Assembly (NCBI RefSeq): GCF_029894335.1
Contig: NZ_JARXZC010000007.1
Span: 62,001 to 126,000, forward strand
DNA from: Kitasatospora sp. MAP5-34
Lineage (GTDB): Bacteria; Actinomycetota; Actinomycetes; Streptomycetales; Streptomycetaceae
Direction of reading: 5' to 3'
DNA length: 64,000 nucleotides
Every line of letters starts with the position of its first letter. Positions within the stretch are counted from its first letter, which is position 1. The position numbers and the translations under genes are program-made. Positions 1-9,336 of the stretch are shown piece after piece. A model generated the notes under the pieces. It worked only from the letters and a program-made list of their open reading frames with translations. It did not search any database and was not told the DNA's origin.

Positions 1-8
1 CGCACGAA

Positions 9-56
9 GCTGACCTTCCCCGGGATGTCCCGGAGCCTCGGACGGGGAAGGTCGGC
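9..56. terminator. Hairpin terminator upstream of tuf paralogue
   Basis: GACCTTCCCC at 12-21 pairs perfectly with GGGGAAGGTC at 44-53, and the stem extends outward to 9 and 56 with one wobble. It probably ends a transcript entering from outside the window and insulates the EF-Tu paralogue that starts 50 bases later. No T-run follows, as is usual in streptomycetes. Confidence 0.6.
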
Positions 57-108
57 CCGTCGCTGAGGTTCCGTCACCATGCTTACGACTCGCAGGGAAG
101 ATCCCGTC

Positions 109-1290
109 ATGGCCAAGCAGGCCTTCGTGCGCACCAAGCCGCACCTCAACATCGGCACCATGGGTCACGTCGACCACGGCAAGACCACTCTCACCGCCGC
201 CATCACCAAGGTTCTCGCCGAGCGCGGCGGCGGCACCTTCGTCCCGTTCGACCGGATCGACCGGGCCCCGGAGGAGGCCGCGCGCGGCATCACCATCAAC
301 ATCTCCCACGTCGAGTACGAGACGGAGACCCGCCACTACGCCCACGTGGACATGCCCGGGCACGCCGACTTCGTGAAGAACATGATCACCGGCGCCGCCC
401 AGCTGGACGGCGCGATCCTGGTCGTCTCCGCGCAGGACGGCGTGATGCCGCAGACCGCCGAGCACGTGCTGCTGGCCCGTCAGGTCGGCGTCGAGCACGT
501 TGTCGTCGCGCTCAACAAGGCCGACGCCGGCGACCCGGAGCTGCTCGAACTGGTCGAGTTGGAGGTCCGCGAGCTGCTGACCACCCACGGCTACGACGGC
601 GGCGGGCTGCCCGTCGTACAGGTGTCCGGACTGCGGGCGCTGGAGGGCGACCCGCAGTGGTCGGCGGCCCTGCTGGAGCTGCTGGACGCGGTGGACGAGT
701 ACGTCCCGACTCCCGTTCGGTACACGGACGCGCCGTTCCTGCTGCCGGTCGAGAACGTGCTGACCATCACCGGTCGCGGCACGGTCGTGACCGGCGCGGT
801 CGAGCGCGGCCGGGTCCGGATGGGCGACCGGGTGGAGGTCCTCGGCTACGGCTCGGACCTGCAGTCCGTCGTCACCGGCGTCGAGACCTTCGGCCGGACG
901 ATGGAGTGCGCGGAGGCGGGCGACAACGTCGCGCTGCTGCTGCGCGGCGTGCAGCGCGGTCAGATCCGGCGCGGGCAGGTCGTCGTCGCGGTCGGCAGTG
1001 CCTCGGTGCACACCCGCTTCACCGCGCGGGTGCACCTGCTGTCGACGGCGGAGGGCGGCCGCCGCACGCCGATCACGAGCGGCTACCGCCCGCAGTTCTA
1101 CCTGCGGACGGGCGACGTGGTCGGTGACGTCGAGCTGGGCGAGGGCACCTCGGTGGCGCGGCCGGGTGACACCGTCGAAGTGACGGTGACGCTCGGCCAG
1201 CCCGTGCCGCTGGAGCCCGGCCTCGGCTTCGCCGTCCGCGAGGGCGGCCGTACCGTCGCTGCGGGCACGGTCCGGACCGTCTGCGAGTAA
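109..1290 (+). CDS. tuf: Elongation factor Tu paralogue (Tuf3-like)
   Basis: GTP-binding elongation factor that delivers aminoacyl-tRNA to the ribosome, 393 aa, the normal EF-Tu length. The ATG at 109 gives the family start MAKQ and has AGGGA about ten bases upstream; the ATG at 79 would add ten atypical residues. G1 is GHVDHGKT (residues 19-26), the effector loop RGITINISH is canonical, G3 is DMPGHADF instead of DCPGHADY, and G4 is NKAD. Domains 2 and 3 are complete, including [13 protein letters not shown] and the C-terminal [11 protein letters not shown]. Side chains associated with kirromycin sensitivity in E. coli (Q124, G316, A375) look conserved. It stands alone, not after fusA or rpsG, and is clearly diverged from housekeeping Tuf, so it matches the streptomycete tuf2/tuf3 type of extra copy. 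Whether it works in translation or in a specialised condition cannot be read from sequence. Confidence 0.9.
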   Translation: MAKQAFVRTKPHLNIGTMGHVDHGKTTLTAAITKVLAERGGGTFVPFDRIDRAPEEAARGITINISHVEYETETRHYAHVDMPGHADFVKNMITGAAQLDGAILVVSAQDGVMPQTAEHVLLARQVGVEHVVVALNKADAGDPELLELVELEVRELLTTHGYDGGGLPVVQVSGLRALEGDPQWSAALLELLDAVDEYVPTPVRYTDAPFLLPVENVLTITGRGTVVTGAVERGRVRMGDRVEVLGYGSDLQSVVTGVETFGRTMECAEAGDNVALLLRGVQRGQIRRGQVVVAVGSASVHTRFTARVHLLSTAEGGRRTPITSGYRPQFYLRTGDVVGDVELGEGTSVARPGDTVEVTVTLGQPVPLEPGLGFAVREGGRTVAAGTVRTVCE

Positions 1291-1304
1291 CCCGGCTCCG
1301 GCCG

Positions 1305-1348
1305 GGACGAGGGCTCCGGCCGCTGCGGCGCGGTCGGAGCCCTCGTCC
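1305..1348 (+). terminator. Strong hairpin terminator after tuf paralogue
   Basis: A perfect 13-bp stem (1305-1317 with 1336-1348) closes an 18-base GC-rich loop, 14 bases after the EF-Tu stop codon. It separates that gene from the oxidoreductase downstream. Confidence 0.8.
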
Positions 1349-1492
1349 GCATATACCCGCAGCGCGAGGGCGGAAGACGCTGGGACATGTATCTGAGACT
1401 TGAGGATATTCTGCGTCTCTTTCGATCTCCCTAGGGTTGGCCACATCAAACCGATGTCGAAAGACTCGAAGACGAAGACAAGGGAGAGTCCC

Positions 1493-2416
1493 ATGCGTGC
1501 AGTCATCCAGAACTCGATCGGCGGCCCCGAGGTGCTCGAGGTCGTGGAGGTCGCGCGGCCGAAGCCGGTCGAGGGCGAGGTGCTCGTCCGGGTGCACGCG
1601 AGTGCGCTGAACCCGGTGGACACGATGGTCAGGTCAGGGGCGCTCCCGCTGCTCGGGGAGCCGCCGTTCGGGCTCGGCTGGGACATCTCCGGGGTGGTCG
1701 AGGAGGCCGGGCCGGGGGCCGGGTTCGCGGTCGGCGACGAGGTCTACGGGATGCCCTACTTCCCCCGCGCCGCGACCGGCTACGCCGAGTACGTCGCCGC
1801 CCCCGCGCAGCAGCTGGCCCGCAAGCCGGCCTCGCTCGACCACGTGCACGCCGCCGCGCTGCCGCTCGCCGCGCTCACCGCCTGGCAGGGCCTGGTGGAC
1901 GCGGCGCGGCTCGCGGCCGGGGACCGGGTCCTGATCCACCGCGCCGCCGGCGGTGTCGGCCACCTCGCCGTCCAGATCGCCAAGGCCCGAGGGGCTTACG
2001 TGATCGCGTTGGCGAGCGCGGCCAAGCACGAGTTCGTACGCGGCCTCGGCGCCGACGAGGTGATCGACTACCGGACCACGGACTTCACCGAGGCCGTGCG
2101 GGACGTCGACGTGGTCTTCGACTCGACGGCCCAGGGCGAGCGGTCGCTCGGCGTGCTGCGGCCGGGAGGCGTACTCGTCACCATCCTGGAGCACCGCGAC
2201 GACGAACTCGCGGCCACCACCCGGGCCTCCGGCCGACGCTTCGCGGGGGTCATGGTCGCGCCGGACCGCGCGTCCCTGGAGGCGATCACCGAGCTTGTCG
2301 ACGCCGACCGGATCCGTCCGTACGTCGCCGAGACCTTCCCGCTGGACGAGGTCGGCAGGGCGCACGAGCTGATCGAGTCCGGCCGTACGCAGGGGAAGAT
2401 CGTCCTGACGGTCTGA
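1493..2416 (+). CDS. NADP-dependent zinc-free alcohol dehydrogenase / quinone oxidoreductase (MDR)
   Basis: Medium-chain dehydrogenase/reductase of the quinone-oxidoreductase branch, 307 aa, predicted cytosolic. It should transfer hydride from NADPH to an unknown enone or quinone. The N-terminal GroES-like domain begins MRAVIQNSIGG. The nucleotide-binding motif AAGGVGHLAVQIAKARG lies near residue 150. No zinc-binding Cys cluster is seen, as expected for this branch. The start at 1493 is preceded by AGGGAG; an upstream in-frame ATG at 1400 would add a non-homologous extension. The AraC-type gene 53 bases downstream on the same strand may be its co-transcribed regulator. Confidence 0.85.
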   Translation: MRAVIQNSIGGPEVLEVVEVARPKPVEGEVLVRVHASALNPVDTMVRSGALPLLGEPPFGLGWDISGVVEEAGPGAGFAVGDEVYGMPYFPRAATGYAEYVAAPAQQLARKPASLDHVHAAALPLAALTAWQGLVDAARLAAGDRVLIHRAAGGVGHLAVQIAKARGAYVIALASAAKHEFVRGLGADEVIDYRTTDFTEAVRDVDVVFDSTAQGERSLGVLRPGGVLVTILEHRDDELAATTRASGRRFAGVMVAPDRASLEAITELVDADRIRPYVAETFPLDEVGRAHELIESGRTQGKIVLTV

Positions 2417-2469
2417 CCGGGCAGCGAGCCCGTACCGTTGGGCGCGAAGAGCATGGAGGAGGGACACAC

Positions 2470-3414
2470 ATGGACGTCCTCAGCGAGGCGTTGGCATCGA
2501 TGCGGACCGGGAGCCCGGCGTCGATCCGTACCGACGGCCGCGCGCCGTGGGGGCTCCGGCTGCCGTCCGTGGCGGGGGCCGGGTTCCATGTGGTGCTGCA
2601 CGGAACCTGCTGGTTCATCCCACTGGAGGACGCCGCACCACGTCTGAAGCCGATCGCGCTTGGCCCCGGCGACGTGATCTTCCTCCGGGACGGCAGGGGC
2701 CACATCCTCGCCGACGACCCGTCCTCGGCCGCGTCGGCGGCCGGGCCCGAGCAGTTCCGCAGCAGGCCGCCGATCGGATCGGTCTCGATCGGCGGCGACG
2801 GTCCGCAGACCAGCCTGCTCTGCGGCAACTACCACCTGGACCAGGGCCGGCCGCATCCGTTGGTCCGTCAGCTGCCCGAGGTGATCCATCTGCCCGCGAG
2901 GTGCGGCCGGTATCCCGAACTCACGGCGGCGGTCCAGCTGCTCGGTTCGGAACTGGAGAATCCGCGCATCGGCTCGGACGGCATCGTGCCGGCCCTGATC
3001 GACTCGCTGCTGCTCTACATCCTGCGGGCCTGGCTGGAGGAACAGCCCATCGCCGCCGCCGAGGGCTGGGCCGCCGCGCTGGGCGATCCGGCGGTCGCCC
3101 CGGCCCTGGCCGCCATCCACGAGGACCCGTCGGCGCAGTGGACGGTCGAGTCACTGGCCACCCGGGCCGGGCTCTCCCGCGCGGCCTTCGCCCGCCGCTT
3201 CGCCGCACTCGTCGGCGAACCGCCGCTCTCGTACCTGACGCGCTGGCGGATGACGACGGCCGCCAGACTCCTGCGGGAGGCCGACGTGCCGCTGAGCACC
3301 GTCGCCACCCGGGCCGGGTACGGCTCCGAGTTCACCTTCGGGAAGGCGTTCAAGCGCGAGTACGGCCTGGCCCCCGGCCACTACCGCCGCCAGGCCCAGG
3401 ATCAGGCGGCCTGA
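2470..3414 (+). CDS. AraC family transcriptional regulator (cupin_6 + HTH_18)
   Basis: DNA-binding regulator, 314 aa. Residues about 1-190 resemble the AraC-type cupin_6 sensor seen next to oxidoreductase genes. Residues about 215-310 form the two-helix-turn-helix AraC domain, with LATRAGLSRAAFARRF and the second recognition region RAGYGSEFTFGKAFKREYG. GGAGGAGGGA sits directly upstream of the ATG. It follows the MDR oxidoreductase closely, so control of that gene is the likely role. The effector is unknown. The gene converges with the TPR gene across 22 bases. Confidence 0.88.
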   Translation: MDVLSEALASMRTGSPASIRTDGRAPWGLRLPSVAGAGFHVVLHGTCWFIPLEDAAPRLKPIALGPGDVIFLRDGRGHILADDPSSAASAAGPEQFRSRPPIGSVSIGGDGPQTSLLCGNYHLDQGRPHPLVRQLPEVIHLPARCGRYPELTAAVQLLGSELENPRIGSDGIVPALIDSLLLYILRAWLEEQPIAAAEGWAAALGDPAVAPALAAIHEDPSAQWTVESLATRAGLSRAAFARRFAALVGEPPLSYLTRWRMTTAARLLREADVPLSTVATRAGYGSEFTFGKAFKREYGLAPGHYRRQAQDQAA

Positions 3415-3436
3415 CGCTGCCGACGGTCCGCAGTCC

Positions 3437-4806
3437 TCAACCGTCACCGGGCAGGCCGGCCAACAGCTTTGCTGCCGACGGCCCTTGGTACGGGGAGAAG
3501 TACGGGTTGAGGGCGAGCGCCTCGCGCAGGTCCGCCCGGGCCTCGGGTCGGCCGAGAGCGGCCTCGATGGCGCCCCGGTGATAGGCGAAGAGCGCGTTGT
3601 GCCAGCCGGTGGCGGCGGCCTGCCCGGCGAGGTCGAGCGCCTGGGCGTCCTGGCCGGCCCGGTGCAGCGCCCAGGCGAGGGCGTCGGCGACCAGCACGCT
3701 CTTGCGACGCCGCCACTCCTCGGTCAACAGCCTGACGGCAACCGACGGTTCGGCGTGGTCGGCCTGATAGAGCATCAGCGCCGGATCGACCGGTCCGCCG
3801 GTGGATTCCAGCAGCTTCACCTCGGCGGCCAGCGCCGCCAACTGCGGCTTCGCCGAATCCTCCTGGTGCAACGAGAGCTGCAACTCCGCCAGTTCCAACA
3901 GGAACTGGGGTAGCGGCACGCGGGCGACCAGCGCTTGATAGCCCCGCACCGCCTCGTCCGGATGACCGGTGGCCGCAGCGACCCGCGCCTGCCCCGCCTG
4001 GGCGAAGTAGTCGTCGGGGGCCACCGCCAAGGCTCGGCGGTAGTGGTCGTCGGCCTGCGCCAACTCACCGCTGTCCCAGGCGAGATCACCGAGCCGGTGC
4101 TCGCAGAAGGCGGTGTCACCCGGGGTGACGGCGGCCTCCCGGGCGCGCCGGAGGGCGATCTCCGCCTCCTCGGTGCGCCCGTGCGTCTCCAGGTCGTACG
4201 CGGCCCGGGTGTAGGCGGGCACGGTGGGCGCCAGATCGAGCAGGCGTTGGACGGACGCGGTGGCCGCCGGGTAGTCGCCGAGCTGGATCTCGGCGTCGGC
4301 CAGCACCAGGTAGCCGGCCGCCCGATCCGGTGCCATCGCCGTCGCCTGCTCGCCCAACTGCCTTGCCGTGGCGAACTCGTGGCGGGCGTTGGCGAGCATG
4401 CCGGAGCCGGTCAGTGCTCCGTAGTTGAGCTCCGGCTTGAGAGCGAACGAATGCTGGAACGCCTGGTCGGCGTCGGCCAGCCGGGCGGCGTCCAGCGTGA
4501 GCCGGGCCTGGTCGAGGTCGGCCAGGCCCAACTGCTCCCAGGCGTAGGGGTCCTGGGGTCGGCCCCGGCGGCGGACCGGGCCACCCCCAGCCGGTCCGCC
4601 GGGGGCGGTGCGGCCGGCGGAGTGCCGCCCGCACCGGCCGGGGCGAGCGGGGCGGGCGGTGTGGCCGGACCGAGGGCGAGCAGCCCGGCCGCGCACCCCA
4701 GCACCGCGCCGACGGCACCCACGGCCAGCCCCGCCCGCGCCCACGGCCGGAGCGACCCGGGGCGGAGCAGGCGCGAGCGGCGGGCCGGCTCCTCGGCCGA
4801 ACTCAC
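3437..4806 (-). CDS. Membrane-anchored TPR protein, interrupted by a one-base frameshift
   Basis: Tetratricopeptide repeat protein that looks broken by a single-base deletion. The N-terminal part (from GTG 4806, overlapping the DUF4331 stop as GTGA) encodes a short Arg-rich start, one membrane segment (LAVGAVGAVLGCAAGLLAL) and an Ala/Pro linker. The TPR part, from about 4560 to 3437, is in another frame and begins DPYAWEQLGLAD. Adding one base to the GGGG run at 4555-4558 fuses the frames exactly as AAGADP-QDPYAWEQ and gives 456 aa. The C-terminal part has several TPR-like helices (DDHYRRALAVAPDDYFAQ and similar). GTGA coupling to the DUF4331 gene argues the two form one functional unit. Sequencing error and true frameshift cannot be told apart here. 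An annotation starting at 4744 would include out-of-frame residues. Confidence 0.75.
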
Positions 4807-6281
4807 GGGGCCGCGTGCGGCAGGTTGAGGTACGGGAAGACCGAACCGGCCGGCGCGGGCTGGGCGTCGAAGCTCGGCGGCGGCAGCAACCCGGCGGCGG
4901 AGCGGTCCGAAGGCTCGCCCTCCAGCATCCGCAGCAGCGGACCGTCGATCACGTCGTTGGGCCGCCGGCCGTTCGGGTAGCCCTGTAGGTCCCCGCCGAG
5001 CACGCCGTTCGGATCGGGCCGCGCCGCCAGTGGCGTCAGCAGGTTGAGGCGCACCTCGTCGGCCCAGGCCAATGCGCTCGGGTCGGCATCGGCGTTCATC
5101 GCCTGGGTGTTGAGGTCGAAGCCGAACTTCGACCCGTTGTTCTTGCCGATCCCGCCCAGGTAGAGCGCGCGGATATCGGTGCGCGGACCCTGCGGGGCCG
5201 ACATGACGCCCGTTGCCTCGATCTTGTGCGGCGGGGCCGGGTCGAGGGCCGAGTTCAGGAAGGCGGTGTCGTACTGGTCCTGGTCCGCAGGACGGGCGTT
5301 GAAGCGGTCCTCGGGCCCACCCGGTGTGGTGGTCACACCGGCGGTGCCCCACAGCGCGAAGCAGATGTGCGGGTTGCCGAGCCGGGAGACCTGCCGGTAG
5401 CTCGCCGCCTGGGTGCGCAGGTCACGACCGAGGTCGGCGCCCTGCCGGGACATCGTCGCCCAGACGCCGACCACCGGGTTGCGGGACGGGTCGCCTCCCA
5501 ACGCCAGTTCTTTCTTGGGTACTTGGAGGATCAGGCTGCTGACGTTGACGGCGGCGAGCGGATTGGCGGCCGGCAGGTAGCCCGGGACCGGGCCGACGGT
5601 GCCGAGGACGAAGTAGCCGAAGACCCGGGCGTCCGCCTGGAAGGACTCGGCGCTCTGGGTGGTCACCGTCCGGCCGCCACCGGGCAGCGTACGGGTCGCC
5701 TCCTGGCGCAGCGCGCCGTAGTCCGGCATCAGCGTGGACCCCGCGTGAGTGGGGGCCACCGGCACGTCGGAGAGCAGGACTTCGGGCTGCTGACCGGACC
5801 TGATCCGCTCCAGCGTGTAGTACTGGCGGAACAGCAGGTTGCCGTCATGCAGCGACCGCACCGGGCCTGCGGCGATCGGCCCGGCGCCGAAGAGGCGGCG
5901 GTCCTCGGTCCGGAAGGTCCAGCGGTAGGTGATGTCGGAGCCGCCGGTACCGCGCCCGTCAACGTGGATCTCGTAGCGGGCGCCGGTGGCGAACGGGTAG
6001 TTGACCGCACCGCTGCCGAGCGAGCTGCCCGGCAGCTGGGTGGGCTGGACGTCCGCGATCACCGTGGCCATGTCCGGGTTGTCCGGGCTGGTGAAGGCGT
6101 AGACGTCGGTGAAGTTGGACTGCGAGTCGGCGATCACCGAGGGCGCGTCGAAGTGCCCGCCGGCCTGGCTGGTACCGAGGTACGGACCGGCCAGCGTGGC
6201 GGCGGTGAGCAGGGCGGTCGTCGCGGCAAGAGCAAGTCGTCCGTTGCGGCGGGGCGCGGGGCTGGGCATCGGGCTGGGCAT
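4803..6281 (-). CDS. DUF4331 family secreted protein
   Basis: Predicted exported protein of unknown function, 492 aa. The N-terminus is Arg-containing with a hydrophobic stretch (LALAATTALLTAATLAG), consistent with a signal peptide. The mature part opens with the DUF4331 signature HFDAPSVIADSQSNFTDVY and ends with GGDLQGYPNGRRPNDVI, both typical of the family. The start at 6281 has GGAG seven bases upstream; a second ATG at 6269 is possible. Its stop overlaps the start of the TPR gene by four bases (GTGA), so the two are translationally coupled. DUF4331 plus TPR is a recurring pair in actinobacteria, but no activity is assigned. Confidence 0.88.
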   Translation of the reverse strand: MPSPMPSPAPRRNGRLALAATTALLTAATLAGPYLGTSQAGGHFDAPSVIADSQSNFTDVYAFTSPDNPDMATVIADVQPTQLPGSSLGSGAVNYPFATGARYEIHVDGRGTGGSDITYRWTFRTEDRRLFGAGPIAAGPVRSLHDGNLLFRQYYTLERIRSGQQPEVLLSDVPVAPTHAGSTLMPDYGALRQEATRTLPGGGRTVTTQSAESFQADARVFGYFVLGTVGPVPGYLPAANPLAAVNVSSLILQVPKKELALGGDPSRNPVVGVWATMSRQGADLGRDLRTQAASYRQVSRLGNPHICFALWGTAGVTTTPGGPEDRFNARPADQDQYDTAFLNSALDPAPPHKIEATGVMSAPQGPRTDIRALYLGGIGKNNGSKFGFDLNTQAMNADADPSALAWADEVRLNLLTPLAARPDPNGVLGGDLQGYPNGRRPNDVIDGPLLRMLEGEPSDRSAAGLLPPPSFDAQPAPAGSVFPYLNLPHAAP

Positions 6282-6578
6282 CGGCTTCTCCAGGCGTCAG
6301 GCGTTGGGCGTCGGGCGTCGGGCGTCCGAGGGGCGGCTGCGGAGCTCTCTCCACGCAGCACAAGGCGACCGTCGGTCCGTTCCGCCGGGCCGACCGCGAG
6401 CCTCACCCTAGGGCGGTTCTGGATCATGAATCGAGCAGGTCACGGCAGCGACCACCGAACGGGTGGCAGGTTCCCCCGGATGGGCGCAACAAGTTGGCGG
6501 ATGAGCCGCGAAGTGACGTACAGATTGCCCGCTTCGTCAACGAAGCGTCAATTATTGCTCGGTTATGGAGAATTGATC
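6282..6578. promoter_or_regulatory. Divergent intergenic region with low-complexity repeats
   Basis: This 297-base gap holds the promoters of the leftward DUF4331 gene and the rightward secreted-protein gene. Near 6293-6330 there are tandem variants of GGCGTC(A/G)GGCGT, an imperfect low-complexity tract. CGCTTCG-TCAA-CGAAGCG (6530-6547) is a small perfect hairpin in the leader of the rightward gene, about 30 bases before its start. No promoter hexamers can be assigned with confidence. Confidence 0.4.
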
Positions 6579-7229
6579 ATGCGTCTGTTCCGTACCCTCT
6601 CGGCCCTCGCCATGGCAGGTGCGCTGGCACTGTCGGCCGCCCCGGCCGGCGCCGGCACCGCACCCGCCGCCGCCCCGGCGGCCTCCGCCGAGCACCGGGC
6701 CAACCGCGTCTACATCTCCCCCTGGGGCAGCGCCCACGTCCGGCTCAGCGGCGACACGCAGAAGTGGCTCACCGACAACGGCGTCACGCTGGGCGTGATC
6801 GCGCCGTTCACCCTGGACCCGGACGGCTTCGGCGTCGACATGCCGATCGGCTCCTCGGCCGGTGACCACATCGACTCGAAGGGCCGGATCTTCTATCCCG
6901 GCGGACTGACCCTCAACCAGGCGAGCAGCGGCACCTCCGTGGAGCTTCAGCCCACCTGGATCCGGATCGTGCCGGAGCCCGGCTACTCGGCCGGCATCAA
7001 GGTCAACGGCACGGACCTCAGCCCCGAGACGCTGCTCGGCTACACCACCCCCGCCGAGGTGCTGGCGAGCGGGCGGCCGACGATGACCGGCTTCAGGCTC
7101 GACAAGTGCCCGTTCCACGTCACCCAGGCCACCAGCGACCTGACCACGCAGTACTTCGGCGCCGGGTTGAAGACCGACTCCATGTTCTTCACGCTGACGC
7201 CCAGGTTCGACTACGTCCCCACCAGCTGA
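6579..7229 (+). CDS. Small secreted protein of unknown function
   Basis: 216-aa protein that I do not recognise. It has a clear signal peptide (MRLFRTLSALAMAGALALSA, with a probable cut after PAGAG or a nearby Ala). The mature part is rich in Gly, Thr and Tyr and looks like a beta-sandwich. It begins NRVYISPWGSAHVRLSG and contains a single Cys (LDKCPFHV). GGAG is eight bases before the ATG at 6579; longer in-frame readings upstream are non-coding. It is followed by a strong terminator and looks monocistronic. Confidence 0.8.
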   Translation: MRLFRTLSALAMAGALALSAAPAGAGTAPAAAPAASAEHRANRVYISPWGSAHVRLSGDTQKWLTDNGVTLGVIAPFTLDPDGFGVDMPIGSSAGDHIDSKGRIFYPGGLTLNQASSGTSVELQPTWIRIVPEPGYSAGIKVNGTDLSPETLLGYTTPAEVLASGRPTMTGFRLDKCPFHVTQATSDLTTQYFGAGLKTDSMFFTLTPRFDYVPTS

Positions 7230-7254
7230 CCCCGCGTAACCCTGCGGCGCAGCT

Positions 7255-7290
7255 CGAAGGCTCCGACCGGTCTCTCGGTCGGAGCCTTCG
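7255..7290 (+). terminator. 15-bp perfect hairpin terminator
   Basis: CGAAGGCTCCGACCG (7255-7269) pairs with its exact complement at 7276-7290 around a six-base loop, 25 bases after the secreted-protein stop codon. Confidence 0.85.
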
Positions 7291-7581
7291 GCATTCCGTG
7301 CCTGTCCGGGCACCAGACGCCCTGACATCCTGACACCCACCCCGTCTGACGAAGGGTCTGCCCGATCGGGCAGCGGAACAGGGCCGAATTCCGCGCTCTG
7401 TTGCTTGGCCGTGACGGCCGCCCAACAGATCCCGGATCTCGGACTGTCAGGCTTCCCACATCGCGCAGAGCAGCAACCGGTCGAACCGGTGAACCCGGCC
7501 CCTTTCGGGACGACGGCGCGGCTCCCGCGAACTCAGCGCACCACACCGCCTCGTCGTGATCGTCCCTGGGGGGAAGCACTC

Positions 7582-8661
7582 ATGTCCGCTCGTGCCCACA
7601 GCCGTACCGCCGCCGCCATCGTCCTCACCGCCGCCGTAACCGCCGGAGCCGCCCTGCTCACCGGGTGCGGCCCGACCGCCGCCAACGCCGCCGCCCCGAC
7701 GAGCGCCGCTCCGTCCGGCGTCTCGTCCGGCCTCCCGTCGGCCGTCCCGTCCGGCGTCCCGAGCACCAAGTCCGGCGCCCCGAGCGCCACCCCGAGCACC
7801 ACGCCCCGCAGCACCCCGAGCGCGAGCACTCCGAGCCCGAGCGCCCCGGCCCGGAACGGTACGGCGAACAGCAGACTGACCATCAGCAACGGGACCAGCC
7901 GGGTCCTGATGAACGGCACCTCGGTCGACTTCGGCACCGTCGTCCGGGACCTCGCCTGGTCCCCGAACGGCAGCAAGGCCGCGTTCATCGACGGCGCGGG
8001 CAATCTCGACACCGCCAACCCGGACGGCAGCGGACGCGTCGTGGTCGCCAAGGCCCCCAGCGGTCAGGCCTGGTCCCACCCGACCTGGCAGGTGACGGCC
8101 GTGGACCCGGTGAACCACGTCCCCGTGAAGAACAACATCTTCTTCGCCGCCTCCCAGGGCGGTGTCTCCCGGCTGGAGAAGGTGCTCGCCACGGCCGTGG
8201 GCGGCACGCCGGAGGCGCTCGAGCTCGTCCAGGACGACGGCGAGGAGAACCCCGCCGTCCTCCCGCTGGTCGGCAACAGCTGGCCGAACGGCGGCGGCAC
8301 CATCGGAAGCGCCGTCTACGCGAACACCAACGGCAACGTCTACATCCGCGACGAGAACCTGCGGCAGAGCGGCGCCATGGTCACCCAGGGCTCCCAGCCC
8401 GCGCTTGCGCCGGACGACGAGAGCGTCGTGTTCGTCCGTTCCGTCGGCGGCCACGACCACATCTTCCGGGGGAGCTTCGACCACACCGCCAAGGACCTCA
8501 CCCCGCACGCCACCACGGACTACACCGAGCCGGCCTGGTCCCCGGACGGCAAGACCCTGGCCGTACGGACGCCCAACGGGGTCGCGACGCTGCCGGCCGA
8601 CGGCTCAGCCGCGCCGACCGTCGTCTCCACCTTCCCGGGCCTGCCCGCCTACCGGGGCTGA
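7582..8661 (+). CDS. TolB/WD40-like lipoprotein
   Basis: Predicted lipoprotein, 359 aa. The N-terminus has a signal sequence ending in a lipobox (LLTGC, Cys near residue 31). A Ser/Pro/Ala-rich spacer of about 60 residues follows. The rest is a beta-propeller-like domain with PD40/TolB-type motifs (LAWSPNGSKAAFIDG and PAWSPDGKTLAVRT). It is expected to be anchored on the outer face of the membrane. The start at 7582 has GGGGGGAAG upstream; the longer reading from 7405 lacks a signal peptide. Its last 13 bases overlap the convergent gene that ends at 8649. The ligand is unknown. Confidence 0.82.
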   Translation: MSARAHSRTAAAIVLTAAVTAGAALLTGCGPTAANAAAPTSAAPSGVSSGLPSAVPSGVPSTKSGAPSATPSTTPRSTPSASTPSPSAPARNGTANSRLTISNGTSRVLMNGTSVDFGTVVRDLAWSPNGSKAAFIDGAGNLDTANPDGSGRVVVAKAPSGQAWSHPTWQVTAVDPVNHVPVKNNIFFAASQGGVSRLEKVLATAVGGTPEALELVQDDGEENPAVLPLVGNSWPNGGGTIGSAVYANTNGNVYIRDENLRQSGAMVTQGSQPALAPDDESVVFVRSVGGHDHIFRGSFDHTAKDLTPHATTDYTEPAWSPDGKTLAVRTPNGVATLPADGSAAPTVVSTFPGLPAYRG

Positions 8662-9251
8662 CCCCGGTCCCGCTCGGGGCGGGCGAGCTCGGCGCGCAGC
8701 TCCTCCAGGTGCGCGTCGGCGGTGTCGTGCGGCAGGAACTCGACCAGGTCGACGAACCTGAACAGGACCTGGGCCTCGGCGATCGCGAACTCGTAGTCGC
8801 CGAACCCCACCACCGCGCCGAGCCCGCCCCGCACCGCGCCCCGGACGACATGCGCGGTCAGCTCGTCCGGCTGAGCGGCGGACATCCCGCGCCGCGCGTT
8901 GGGCCGGGCCAGGTACGGGCAGACCATCGAGGCGTACAGCATGCACGCGCGGTGCCCCGGCCCCTCCAGGGTCGGGGCCAGGTTGCGGTACGGCCGCCCG
9001 GCGGCCAGCGCCTCGCCGATCGCGGCGGCCTCCGCCGCGCCCACCACCCGCCACACCGGCCCCTGCGGCATCAGCGTGTTGCAGACCGAGCAGAGCCGCC
9101 CGCGCGCACACTCCGCGCTGCGCCCGTGGTCGGTGAGCGCGAACTGCGGCTCCTCGCCCTCCCACGGGGTGATGGCGGGCACCGGGTAACCGCGGGTGTC
9201 GCGGGGCCGTACCTCAACGGTCGGCGGCATCGGAACCGAGTCGAAACGCAC
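8649..9251 (-). CDS. Conserved hypothetical protein with CxxC motif
   Basis: 200-aa protein without a recognised function. It contains a Cys cluster in its N-terminal half (ECARGRLCSVCNTLMPQG, two Cys spaced CxxC), which could bind a metal. Later there are HRACMLYASMVCPYLARP and an acidic C-terminal helix. No signal peptide or membrane segment is seen. The start codon reads ATG at 9251. It is convergent with, and overlaps, the lipoprotein gene. Confidence 0.7.
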   Translation of the reverse strand: MRFDSVPMPPTVEVRPRDTRGYPVPAITPWEGEEPQFALTDHGRSAECARGRLCSVCNTLMPQGPVWRVVGAAEAAAIGEALAAGRPYRNLAPTLEGPGHRACMLYASMVCPYLARPNARRGMSAAQPDELTAHVVRGAVRGGLGAVVGFGDYEFAIAEAQVLFRFVDLVEFLPHDTADAHLEELRAELARPERDRGQPR

Positions 9252-9300
9252 CCCTCATGCCTACCAGGCACCCGCCCGGCGTCAACCACCACCCCTGGAG

Positions 9301-9331
9301 CTGAGGGCCCTCCCCCCGAGAGGGCCCTCAG
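9301..9331 (-). terminator. Hairpin terminator after the 59-residue peptide gene
   Basis: CTGAGGGCCCT (9301-9311) pairs with AGGGCCCTCAG (9321-9331), a perfect 11-bp stem lying six bases beyond the stop codon of the leftward small gene. It supports that gene being a real, separately transcribed unit. Confidence 0.7.
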
Positions 9332-9336
9332 CCGGG

